A DNA stretch of 46,618 nucleotides from Rhizobiales bacterium 65-9. GTDB lineage: Bacteria; Pseudomonadota; Alphaproteobacteria; Rhizobiales; Beijerinckiaceae. The notes below the pieces were generated by a model. The model made no database searches. It was not told the origin of the DNA and was given only the letters and a program-made list of their open reading frames with translations. How positions within the stretch are numbered: position 1 is the first letter of the stretch; every line of letters starts with the position of its first letter. The stretch lies in NCBI GenBank assembly GCA_001899525.1, contig MKVY01000027.1, positions 52,198-98,815 of the forward strand. Reading direction: 5' to 3'. Position numbers and translations under genes: made by a program. This document shows positions 31,764-40,056 of this stretch, in pieces.

Positions 31764-33452
31764 ATGAACGACCTGACCGCATCCGCGCGGCGCGGCGCGC
31801 GCGTCGCCGACTTCGTCTGCGAGAAACAGCCTGCGACGGGCTCGCGCGGCGTCGTCGTGACCAACCATCCGCTGGCGTCGGCCGCGGGATCGGAAATCCT
31901 GCTCGCCGGCGGCAACGCCATCGACGCCGCCGTGGCGTCGCTGTTCGCGCTGACGGTGGTCGAGCCGATGATGGTCGGCGCGCTCGGCGGCGGCGTCGCC
32001 CACCTCCGGCTGGCGGACGGCCGGCATGTCATCATCGACGGGCTGAGCACCGCGCCGGGTCGCGCCCGCGGCGACATGTATGAAACGCTCTCCACCGAGC
32101 TTGCGACCTATCGCGACACGCGCGACCGGAAGAACCTGGTGGGGCCGCTTTCCGCCGCGACGCCGGGGGCGCTCGCGGGCTGGTGCGCGGCGCTGAAACA
32201 ATACGGCACGGCGCCGCTCGCCGACGTGATCGCGCCGGCGATCCGGCTCGCGGAGAAGGGCTTCATCATCACGCCCTATCTGTCGGCCTGCGTCGCCGAC
32301 TGCGCCGCCGATCTCGCGCGCGATCCGGGCCTCGCGGCGCTGTTCCTGCCGGGCGGCGCGCCGATCCAGGCGGGCGCGCGGCTGCGCCAGCCCGATTACG
32401 CCGCCTCGCTGCGCCTGATCGCGGATCGCGGCGCGGAAGCGCTCTATGGCGGACCGCTCGGCTCCGCGCTCGCGGATTTCATGGCCGCGCATGGCGGCCT
32501 GATCGACGCGGACGACCTCGCCGCCTATCGCATCGTCGAACGCGAGGCGGTGCGCGGGACATATCGCGGCTTCGAGATCCTCGGCCCGCCGCCGCCTTCG
32601 TCGTCCGGCGTCCATATCGCGCAGATGCTGAACATTCTCGAAGGCTACGACGTGGCCGGCATGGGCTTTGGCTCGGCGGATGCGATCCATCTTCTTGCGG
32701 AGGCGCTGAAGATCGCGTTCGCCGATCGCGCGGTCGCGACCGCCGATCCCGCTTTCGTGCATGTTCCCGTCGAGAAGCTGATCTCGAAAGCCTACGCCGC
32801 CGAACGCCGCGCGCGGATCGACATGACGCGCGCGCAAAGCTGGGGACCGGGGCTGACAAGCGCGGAGTCGCAAAACACCACGCATGTCACGGTGGCGGAT
32901 TCGTTCGGCAACGTGGTCGCCTCGACGCAGACGATCAACGGGCTGTTCGGCGCCTGCGTGCAGATTCCGGGCACAGGCATGATCCCGAACAATTATATGT
33001 ACAACTTCGATCCGCATCCGGGATTCGCCCTGTCGATCGAACCGGGCAAGCGCTGCTTCACCTCGATGGCGCCGATGATGGCGCTGCGCGGCGGCAGGAT
33101 CGCCTATGCGCTCGGGCTGCCGGGCGCGCTGCGGATTTTTCCGTCCGCCATGCAGGCCCTCGTCAACCTCATCGATCACGGCATGAGCGCGCAGGAGGCC
33201 GTGGAGGCGCCGCGCGTCTGGACGGAAGGCGGGCCGCTCGAACTCGAACCTGCGATTCCCGACGCCGTCGCGCAGGAGCTCGCCGCGCGCGGACACAGCA
33301 TCGCGCGCTCGCCGCGCATCGCCGGCGGCATGAGCGCGATCGCCTTCAACGAAGACGGCTCGATGACGGGCGCGGCCTGCTGGCGCGCCGACGGAACGCC
33401 GGTCGCCATCGCCGGCGGCCTCGCCCGCCCCGGCGTCACCTTCAACATCTGA
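31764..33452 (+). CDS. Gamma-glutamyltransferase-family Ntn hydrolase with altered recognition residues
   Basis: A 562-residue self-processing Ntn-hydrolase precursor of the GGT fold without a signal peptide, hence cytoplasmic. The predicted cleavage and nucleophile Thr372 are in QNTTHVTVAD; the oxyanion-side block is GLPGALRI, where canonical GGT has SPGGSRI. The Arg that holds the gamma-glutamyl carboxylate in E. coli GGT (FREMAP) corresponds to Leu here (GLSTAP), and the NNQMDDF motif is NNYMYNF, so the Asp that binds the alpha-amino group is also gone. The fold, the NAIDAAVAS, PPPSSSGVHI and GFGSADA blocks and the processing site are intact, so an active amidohydrolase with a different substrate is likely. 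ATG is one base after the RraA-like stop. Confidence 0.92.
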   Translation: MNDLTASARRGARVADFVCEKQPATGSRGVVVTNHPLASAAGSEILLAGGNAIDAAVASLFALTVVEPMMVGALGGGVAHLRLADGRHVIIDGLSTAPGRARGDMYETLSTELATYRDTRDRKNLVGPLSAATPGALAGWCAALKQYGTAPLADVIAPAIRLAEKGFIITPYLSACVADCAADLARDPGLAALFLPGGAPIQAGARLRQPDYAASLRLIADRGAEALYGGPLGSALADFMAAHGGLIDADDLAAYRIVEREAVRGTYRGFEILGPPPPSSSGVHIAQMLNILEGYDVAGMGFGSADAIHLLAEALKIAFADRAVATADPAFVHVPVEKLISKAYAAERRARIDMTRAQSWGPGLTSAESQNTTHVTVADSFGNVVASTQTINGLFGACVQIPGTGMIPNNYMYNFDPHPGFALSIEPGKRCFTSMAPMMALRGGRIAYALGLPGALRIFPSAMQALVNLIDHGMSAQEAVEAPRVWTEGGPLELEPAIPDAVAQELAARGHSIARSPRIAGGMSAIAFNEDGSMTGAACWRADGTPVAIAGGLARPGVTFNI

Positions 33453-33481
33453 CGACAATTTTTCTCCACAGCGGATCCGCA

Positions 33482-34453
33482 ATGACTGAAACAATCGTGA
33501 TGCTCGACATGACGACGGAGGCGCGCGCCAACGAGATCAGGGCGTTCCTTCCTCCGGGCATGATTTTCAAACACGGCACGGCGCGCGGCGAAGCGCATAT
33601 GAAAGAAATCATCGCCGACGCCGACTACGCCATCGCCGGGCAGGTCGCGGTGTCAGGCGATGTGCTCCGCGCCGCGCGCAAGCTGAAGCTGCTGCACAAG
33701 TGGGGCGTCGGCGTCGACAACATCGACGTTGCGACGGCGCGCGAACTGGGCGTCAAGGTCGCGCGCACCACCGGCAGCAACGCCGTGCCGGTGGCGGAGT
33801 TCGCGCTCGGCCTGATGCTGGCCTCGCTGCGCGGCATCGCGCATGGCAACGCGGTGCTCAAGACGGGGGAATGGCGCGGGCCCGCCGGGCTGCCGACCCC
33901 GACCTATCTGCTGAGCGGCAAGACGGTCGGCGTGATCGGCTTCGGCGCGATCGGACAGCGCCTCGCGCGCATCCTGCGGGGTTTCGGATGCGCCGTGCTC
34001 TACAACAAGCGCTCGCGCCTCAAGCCGGAGGAGGAAAAGGAGCTGAACGCCAGCTTCGCCAGCGTCGCGGACATTCTCAGGACGTCGGACGTGGTCTCCC
34101 TCAACTGCCCGCTGACAGAAGAGACCGCCAACCTGATCGACAAGGCCGCGCTCCAGACGATGAAGAAGAGCGCCGTTCTGGTGAACGTCGCGCGCGGCGG
34201 CATCGTGGTCGAGGACGATCTGATCTGGGCGCTGAAAAACCGCGTGATCACCGCCGCCGCGATGGACGTGTTCGAGACCGAGCCGCTTCCCTCCGACAGC
34301 CCGCTGCTGCAGCCGCTCGACAATCTCGTCGTGACCCCGCACCTCGCGGCGATCGCGGCCGACATCTTCGAGCCGACGCTGCGGCGGATGATCGGCAACA
34401 TGCTGCATGTCTCGCGCGGCGAGCCCGTGCCGGAAAAGGACCTCGTGGTCTGA
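33482..34453 (+). CDS. D-isomer-specific 2-hydroxyacid dehydrogenase
   Basis: A 323-residue NAD(P)-dependent oxidoreductase that interconverts 2-keto acids and D-2-hydroxy acids. The nucleotide-binding motif is GFGAIG (153-158); the end of the second strand, YNKRSR, is basic instead of acidic, suggesting NADP(H). The catalytic triad is complete: Arg238 in VNVARGG, Glu267 in FETEP, His287 in TPHLAA. The substrate-domain block HKWGVGVDNIDV is typical. Last gene of the importer operon, 29 bases after the GGT-like gene; it could reduce or oxidise a keto acid released by the upstream enzymes. It converges with the Dpp-type permease gene. Confidence 0.94.
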   Translation: MTETIVMLDMTTEARANEIRAFLPPGMIFKHGTARGEAHMKEIIADADYAIAGQVAVSGDVLRAARKLKLLHKWGVGVDNIDVATARELGVKVARTTGSNAVPVAEFALGLMLASLRGIAHGNAVLKTGEWRGPAGLPTPTYLLSGKTVGVIGFGAIGQRLARILRGFGCAVLYNKRSRLKPEEEKELNASFASVADILRTSDVVSLNCPLTEETANLIDKAALQTMKKSAVLVNVARGGIVVEDDLIWALKNRVITAAAMDVFETEPLPSDSPLLQPLDNLVVTPHLAAIAADIFEPTLRRMIGNMLHVSRGEPVPEKDLVV

Positions 34454-34487
34454 CGAGCGCGATCCGGCTCAGGCGAATCGCGGAGGC

Positions 34488-35429
34488 CTATTCCTCGGAG
34501 CGCGGGTCGAAGGCGTGCTGCATGGCGTCGCCGAGGAAATTCACGGCGATCACCGTGATGAAGATCAAAAGGCCCGGATAGATCGCGAGGGCCGGAGCGA
34601 CCGTGACCAGCTCCTGCGCGTTGTTGAGCATGTTGCCCCAGCTCGGCGTCGGCGGCGTGACGCCGAAGCCGAGGAAGCTCAGCACCGATTCGAACAGGAT
34701 CACGCGCCCGACCGTCAGCGTGAAGGCGACGATGATCGGCGTGATGATGTTCGGCAGAATATGAGCCGCCATGATGTGAAGATGGCCGGCGCCGCCGGCG
34801 CGCGAGGCGAGCACGAATTCGCGCTCCTTCACCGACAGCGTCGAGGCGCGCACGAGCCGCGCGATCGCCGTCCAGTCCACCAGCGCGATGATGACGATGA
34901 TCCGCCAGAAGCTCATGGAGGGCGAATGCGCCGTATCCGGCGAGAAGCCGAGCTTCGTCAGGTCGATCGCGCCCAGCACGATGAGCAGGGGCAATAGCGG
35001 CAGCGCGATCATGCCGTCGGTGAAGCGCATCAGCGCGGAATCCAGCCGGCCGCCGAAATAGCCGGCGAGCAATCCGAGCGTGACGCCGAACACGCCGCCG
35101 ATCACCGTCGCCAGCAAACCGACCAGCAGCGAAATCTGTCCGCCGCGCATCAGCCGCGCGAGTTCGTCGCGGCCGGCGTCGTCGGTGCCCAGCCAATGCT
35201 CCGCCGACGGCGGCTCATAGCGCTTGAACAGATCGGTCTGGACCGCGTCGACGCCGCGCAAGGTCTCGAGCGGCCCCGCGGCCAGACAGAACGCCGCCAG
35301 CAGCGCGAGGACGACGAGGCTCGCGACGCCGCCGCGATGCTGGCGAAACCGCTTCCAGCGCAAGGCCCAGATCGAATCGGACGCCGCGCGCCCTCCCGCC
35401 AATGGCGGCGCTTTCTCCGCCAGGCTCAT
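34488..35429 (-). CDS. Peptide ABC transporter permease, DppC type
   Basis: A 313-residue inner-membrane permease of the dipeptide/oligopeptide/nickel family. It has the N-terminal cytoplasmic block WALRWKRFRQHRGG (OppC_N), then six hydrophobic segments, EHWLGTDDAGRDELARLMRG (in parts: HWLGTDDAGRDEL), GVFGVTLGLLAGYFGG, and the EAA-type loop RAGGAGHLHIMAAHILPN. It ends with LGDAMQHAFDPR. The start overlaps the DppB-type stop by four bases (ATGA). No ATPase genes follow it; the next gene is convergent. Confidence 0.94.
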   Translation of the reverse strand: MSLAEKAPPLAGGRAASDSIWALRWKRFRQHRGGVASLVVLALLAAFCLAAGPLETLRGVDAVQTDLFKRYEPPSAEHWLGTDDAGRDELARLMRGGQISLLVGLLATVIGGVFGVTLGLLAGYFGGRLDSALMRFTDGMIALPLLPLLIVLGAIDLTKLGFSPDTAHSPSMSFWRIIVIIALVDWTAIARLVRASTLSVKEREFVLASRAGGAGHLHIMAAHILPNIITPIIVAFTLTVGRVILFESVLSFLGFGVTPPTPSWGNMLNNAQELVTVAPALAIYPGLLIFITVIAVNFLGDAMQHAFDPRSEE

Positions 35430-36379
35430 TGCAGCGTGATCCTCGGATCGAGCAAGGCGTAGGCGATGTCGGCCGCGAAATTGGCGATCAGCGTCACGAG
35501 CGTCGCGAACAGAAGGCCCGTGAGGGCAAGATTGAAATCGTTCGAGAGGATGGAGTCATAGATCATCTTGCCCATGCCCATCTGCGCGAACATCGTCTCG
35601 GTGACGAGCGCGCCGGAAAACAATGTGCCGAAGCTCAGCGCCATGATGGTGACCACAGGCACCATGGCGTTGCGCAGCGCATGGACGAAGACGACGCGCG
35701 ACGGCGCCGCGCCCTTGGCGCGGGCGGTGCGGACGAAATCCATCTGCAGCGTCTCGATCATCGCGGCGCGCACATAGCGGGTGAACTGGCCGGTGTTGGC
35801 GAGCGTCAGGGTCAGCACCGGCAGGACGAGATGGCGCGTCTGATCCCAGAAGCCGTAATCGCCGACGCGGCCCATGCCGCTCGCCGGCAGCCATTGCAGG
35901 CCGACCGCGAAGGCGAGGATGAGGATCAGCGCGAGCCAGAAAACCGGCACCGAGATGCCGGCGAAAGCGAACAGGCTGATGATGGAATCGACCCAGCCGC
36001 CCGGGCGAAGCGCCGAGATGAGCCCGAGCGCCATCGACAGGATGACGCTCAGAACGAAGCTCGCGACCATCAGCTTGCAGGTCTGGAGAAGCGCCGGAGC
36101 CAGCACCTGCAGCACCGGCAGCGAATGGGTGCGCGAATAGCCGAAATCGCCGCCGAGCGCCGCCATCAGCCAGCGCGCGTAACGCGTCATCAAAGGCTGA
36201 TCGAGCCCGTAGATCGCCTTGAGATTCGCCATCACCTCCGGCGTCATACCGGGGATGCTGGCGGCCATGATGTCAACCGGGTCGCCGGGCATGAGCCCGA
36301 TCAACCCGTAGATGACGAAAGACATGACGAGAAGGACAACGGCCGTCTGGATCAGACGCCAGACGAGATAGGCCGTCAT
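35426..36379 (-). CDS. Peptide ABC transporter permease, DppB type
   Basis: A 317-residue inner-membrane permease, partner of the DppC-type protein. Family blocks: the N-terminal YLVWRLIQTAVVLLVMSFVI helix, LMPGDPVD, YGLDQPLMTRYARWL, the loop DFGYSRTHSLPVLQVL, ISVPVFWLALILI, and the EAA-like loop RTARAKGAAPSRVVFVHALRNA (in parts). It lies 83 bases after the binding-protein gene, the space being largely taken by a strong stem-loop. Confidence 0.94.
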   Translation of the reverse strand: MTAYLVWRLIQTAVVLLVMSFVIYGLIGLMPGDPVDIMAASIPGMTPEVMANLKAIYGLDQPLMTRYARWLMAALGGDFGYSRTHSLPVLQVLAPALLQTCKLMVASFVLSVILSMALGLISALRPGGWVDSIISLFAFAGISVPVFWLALILILAFAVGLQWLPASGMGRVGDYGFWDQTRHLVLPVLTLTLANTGQFTRYVRAAMIETLQMDFVRTARAKGAAPSRVVFVHALRNAMVPVVTIMALSFGTLFSGALVTETMFAQMGMGKMIYDSILSNDFNLALTGLLFATLVTLIANFAADIAYALLDPRITLQ

Positions 36380-36414
36380 GACAAGGGCCTCATGCCGAAG
36401 GTCGGAACGGAGCC

Positions 36415-36435
36415 GGCGCGGCCGAAGGCCGCGCC
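36415..36435 (-). other. Strong intercistronic stem-loop after the peptide-binding protein gene
   Basis: A perfect 9-bp stem, ggcgcggcc (36415-36423) with ggccgcgcc (36427-36435), closed by the tight loop gaa, lies 28 bases beyond the binding-protein stop and before the permease gene. It has no U-tract. It is likely to stabilise the upstream transcript end or give partial termination, so that more receptor than permease is made. Confidence 0.5.
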
Positions 36436-36462
36436 GATCTGGCGGTCAGGCGCCGGGCGCGA

Positions 36463-38130
36463 TCACTCGCTGCGCCAGTTCTCCGACTCGAACGAGCCCC
36501 AGTCGCCATGGCCGGTGGGCTCGTAGCCTTTCAGCCACTTCGGAAAGACATGGGCTTCGGCGCGGAAAAACAGCGGAATGACCGGCGCCTCGCTGGCGTA
36601 GATCTGCTGCATGTCGTGCCAGAGCTTCTTCTGCTCCTCCGGATCGAGGGCGGCTTCGGATTTGTCGATCAGCTCGTCCATGCGCTTGTTGGAGAAGGCG
36701 ATGTAGTTGGCGCCGCCCCAGCCGTTCGCTTCGGTCGGGATGTTGTCGCTGCCGAGGGTGCGGCGCGGCGATTCCGTCACCGCGCTCGACCAGGCGTACA
36801 TCGCGAGGCCGCCATAGGCGCGCTTCTTCAGGGTCTCGCCGAAGAACGTCCGGGCCGGCTCGTTCTTGATGCGAGCCTCGATGCAGGAGGCCTTCCAGTT
36901 GTTCTGCAGCACCGATTGCTGCAGCTCGCGCAGGCGGTTGCCGGCGGTGGTGCCGAACTCGACCGACAGGCGCTCGCCCTTGTCGTTTCGGCAGACGCCG
37001 TCCGGACCGGGCTTCCAGCCCGCCTCCGCCAGCAGGGCCTTCGCCTTGGCCGGATCGTAGGGATAGTGGATCGTGTCCTTGGTGAAGTTCGTGCTGAGCG
37101 GATTGACCCAGGTGTCCGCCACCGGCTGCATGCCCTGGAACAGGCGCTCCGTCAGCGTCTTGCGGTCGGCGGCGTAGATCAGCGCCTGGCGCACGCGCAC
37201 GTCCTTGAGGATCGGGTTGCCGATCTGGAGATCGATATGCTCGTAGTTCAGGCTCGGCTTGAACAGATAGGTGAAACGGTCGGGATGCTGCTTGCGCAGC
37301 TCCAGAACCTGATCGATCGTCAGGCCGACGCCCTCGCCGGCCACCATGTCCACGTCGCCGGACAGAAGATTCGCCTGCAGCGCGGCGGTGTTCTCGATCA
37401 GCTTGATGACGATCCGCTTGAAGCCGGGCTTGGTCCCCGGCCAATGCGGGTTGGGCTCCAGCACGATCTGCGAACCGGACTGATAGCCCGAGACGAGATA
37501 AGGGCCGTTATAAAGCCCGGCGGTGGTCGGCGAACGGGCGTAGGTCGTCTGCTTGACGTAATCGCCGGCCTCTTTCGCCTTCTCATAGACCGGCCCCTCG
37601 ATATGGGCCGGCAGCACCTGGTCCCATTCGTTGTAGGAGGCGATCACCTTGTCGAGCGTCAGCACGGCCGTGCTGTCGTCGACCACGTCCACCTTTATGG
37701 CGCGGGACCAGGGATGGGTGTTGGAGAAACCCGTCTTCGGATCGCGGGCGATGCGCCAGGTGAATTCGAGGTCCTTGGCGGTGACCTTCTCGCCGTCGCC
37801 CCATTTCAGGTCGGGCTTCAGCTTGATCGTGACCTGCATGCCCTTCTTGCCGTCCGGCAGGTCGATGATCTTCGCCAGGCCGTTCTGCACGCTGGGCAGC
37901 TCCGTGCAGAGCAGGCAGCCGTTCTTCCAGTTCTTGTCGAAAGCGGTGATCTGCCGGATCACGAAGCCAAGCGTGTAGGATTTGATGACTTCGGCGTCGA
38001 TGTTCGGGTGCAGGGTCGACGGAAACTGCGCGACGCCGATGGTCAGTTGATCCTTCGCGGCGAACGCCGGTCCGGCGGCCATCAACAACCCCGCCGCGCC
38101 AAGCGCCGCAAGCGACTTCTTCAGGCTCAT
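36463..38130 (-). CDS. Peptide ABC transporter substrate-binding protein (family 5, DppA/OppA type)
   Basis: A 555-residue periplasmic receptor of family 5 (peptides, nickel, opines and related). Signal peptide: MSLKKSLAALGAAGLLMAAG, cleavage near AFAA. Family features: QLTIGVAQFPSTLHPN near the mature N-terminus, TIKLKPDLKWGDGEKVTAKD (in parts; the DGxxVTAxD signature), LIENTAALQANLLSGDVDM, VRVRQALIYAADRKTL and YPYDPAKAKALLAEAGW. ATG 38130 has GGAGG upstream; an extension to 38187 lacks a ribosome site. First gene of the importer operon and divergent from the haem cyclase. Confidence 0.94.
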   Translation of the reverse strand: MSLKKSLAALGAAGLLMAAGPAFAAKDQLTIGVAQFPSTLHPNIDAEVIKSYTLGFVIRQITAFDKNWKNGCLLCTELPSVQNGLAKIIDLPDGKKGMQVTIKLKPDLKWGDGEKVTAKDLEFTWRIARDPKTGFSNTHPWSRAIKVDVVDDSTAVLTLDKVIASYNEWDQVLPAHIEGPVYEKAKEAGDYVKQTTYARSPTTAGLYNGPYLVSGYQSGSQIVLEPNPHWPGTKPGFKRIVIKLIENTAALQANLLSGDVDMVAGEGVGLTIDQVLELRKQHPDRFTYLFKPSLNYEHIDLQIGNPILKDVRVRQALIYAADRKTLTERLFQGMQPVADTWVNPLSTNFTKDTIHYPYDPAKAKALLAEAGWKPGPDGVCRNDKGERLSVEFGTTAGNRLRELQQSVLQNNWKASCIEARIKNEPARTFFGETLKKRAYGGLAMYAWSSAVTESPRRTLGSDNIPTEANGWGGANYIAFSNKRMDELIDKSEAALDPEEQKKLWHDMQQIYASEAPVIPLFFRAEAHVFPKWLKGYEPTGHGDWGSFESENWRSE

Positions 38131-38375
38131 CAGAGGCCTCCAGAACAAGTGGTGGACGCATGCTAGCGGGTCCCCCTGTCCCGTCAATCAACGCGGCGGC
38201 GCGCGCAGCCGCGACCCACGAAGAGCACGGTTCGGGAGCGCGAAGCCGCCGACGGCCGCCCTGCGCGAAATCAATGAAACACAATCGCGGTTTACGACGA
38301 ATCAAACGCATCCAGACGACCAGTTGAGCACCCGGTCCCCGAGGTGATACATCTGCGGCCGGCAACGGGCGGGAC

Positions 38376-39989
38376 ATGTCTGAACCTGTCGAAAAGCGCG
38401 GACGGCTTCAGCGGGCGACGGGGCCGCTGATGGCGTGCGCGCTCGCGCTCGGCCTCGTGGGCCTGCCGGCGGCCGTCTGGCTCGACCTCCATGTGCTGTC
38501 GGAACGCCTGCTCGAGCAGCAGGCGCGCGAGACGGGCCGCATCGTCGACAATATGCGCGATTTCTACGGCAAGGAAGTCGTGGACCGCGTCATCCGGGCG
38601 AACGGGACCGTCTTCACCACGCATCAGTTCCGCACGACGCCGAATTCGATCCCCATCCCCGCCACGCTCTCGATCGAGCTCGGCAAGGCGATCAGCGAGG
38701 CGGATGGCGGCATCGTCTACAAATTCATCTCCGACCTGCCCTTCACCGGCCGGCCGCCCACCCCGCTCGACGACTTCGAGCGCAACGCGATCCAGGCCCT
38801 GCGCAAGGACGCCTCGAAGCCGATCGTGGAAACCACCGGATCGATCTTCGCCCGGCAGGTCCGGATCGCCTCCCCCATCATCATGCAGGAGGTCTGCGTC
38901 ACCTGTCACAACCGCCATCCGGAGAGCCCGAAACGGGACTGGAAGGTGGGGGACGTGCGCGGCATCCAGGAGATCTCGGTCCGGCAGGCGATCGCCTCCA
39001 ACATCTTCGCCTTCAAATATCTGTTCAGCTATCTGGCGCTCGCCGGCTGCGCCGGGGCGGGCGTCCTGTTTCTCCAGCGCCGCCAGGCGACGCTGATCAG
39101 CAGCATGAACAAGGAACTGGCGGAATCGAACAATTTCCTCGCCACGATCTCCGCCAAGCTCGCGCGCTATCTGCCGCCGCAGATCTACAAGAGCATCTTC
39201 AGCGGCGAGAAGGGCGTCGATCTCGCCACCGAGCGCAAAAAGCTCACCATCTTCTTCTCCGACATCAAGGATTTCACCGCCACCGCGGAGCGCCTGCAGC
39301 CGGAGGACCTCACCGCGCTGCTCAATGAATATCTCACCGAGATGTCGCGCATCGCGCTCGATCACGGCGCGACGGTGGACAAGTTCATCGGCGACGCGAT
39401 CCTCGTCTTCTTCGGCGACCCGGAAACCAAAGGCGTGAAGGAAGACGCGCACGCCTGCGTGCGCATGGCGATCGCGATGCAGCGCCGGCTCGCGCAGCTC
39501 AACATCGAATGGCGCCACCGCGGCATCGAACAGCCGTTCCAGGCCCGGATGGGCATCAATACGGGCTTCTGCAACGTCGGCAATTTCGGCAGCGCCGACC
39601 GCGTCGATTATACGATCATCGGAGCCGAAGCGAACCTGACCGCGCGTCTCCAGCAGATCGCCGAACCCGGCGAAATCATGCTGAGCTATGAAACCTACCT
39701 GCTGACGCGCGAGCTCGTGCGCGCGCAGCCGCGGCAGCCGATCCACATGAAGGGCATCGGCCGCGAGGTCATTCCCTATGCGGTCGAGGGCTTCCTCGGC
39801 GACCTGGCGGAAAAGCAGAAGGTGTTCAGCGAGCGCTCGACCGGGCTCGACCTCTATGTCGATGTCGACGCGATCGACGACAAGCAGATGGAGCGCGCGC
39901 GCCAGCGGCTGCGCGACGCGCTGCTCGCGCTCGACCGCAAGACGGCGCCCGTGGCGGACAAGACGATCATCCTGAAACGGATGAGCTGA
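38376..39989 (+). CDS. Class III adenylate cyclase with c-type-haem Tll0287-like sensor domain
   Basis: A 537-residue inner-membrane cyclase. TM1 (~16-36), a periplasmic Tll0287-like (DUF3365) domain (~45-205) with the haem-attachment motif CVTCH at 174-178, TM2 (~212-234), a short coiled linker, and a class III cyclase domain (~285-430). The metal-binding Asp296 (FFSDIKDF) and Asp340 (FIGDA), adenine-selecting Lys336 and Thr413 (DYTIIG), and transition-state Asn420 and Arg424 (ANLTARL) are all present, so it should make cyclic AMP. Related Tll0287-type domains bind a covalent haem and are thought to sense redox state or small ligands. ATG 38376 follows GGGCGGG. It is divergent from the peptide-binding protein gene. 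Confidence 0.93.
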   Translation: MSEPVEKRGRLQRATGPLMACALALGLVGLPAAVWLDLHVLSERLLEQQARETGRIVDNMRDFYGKEVVDRVIRANGTVFTTHQFRTTPNSIPIPATLSIELGKAISEADGGIVYKFISDLPFTGRPPTPLDDFERNAIQALRKDASKPIVETTGSIFARQVRIASPIIMQEVCVTCHNRHPESPKRDWKVGDVRGIQEISVRQAIASNIFAFKYLFSYLALAGCAGAGVLFLQRRQATLISSMNKELAESNNFLATISAKLARYLPPQIYKSIFSGEKGVDLATERKKLTIFFSDIKDFTATAERLQPEDLTALLNEYLTEMSRIALDHGATVDKFIGDAILVFFGDPETKGVKEDAHACVRMAIAMQRRLAQLNIEWRHRGIEQPFQARMGINTGFCNVGNFGSADRVDYTIIGAEANLTARLQQIAEPGEIMLSYETYLLTRELVRAQPRQPIHMKGIGREVIPYAVEGFLGDLAEKQKVFSERSTGLDLYVDVDAIDDKQMERARQRLRDALLALDRKTAPVADKTIILKRMS

Positions 39990-40056
39990 CGGCTTTTTCG
40001 TTGACAGGCCTCGCCCGCCATTGGAACAGCCAGCGCTTCGCGCGCCGGAACCGCCC

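Noticed and set aside
39990-40002. The T-run after the cyclase gene as a terminator
   Set aside because: No stable stem immediately precedes it; only a 5-bp stem lies further upstream, inside the coding end.
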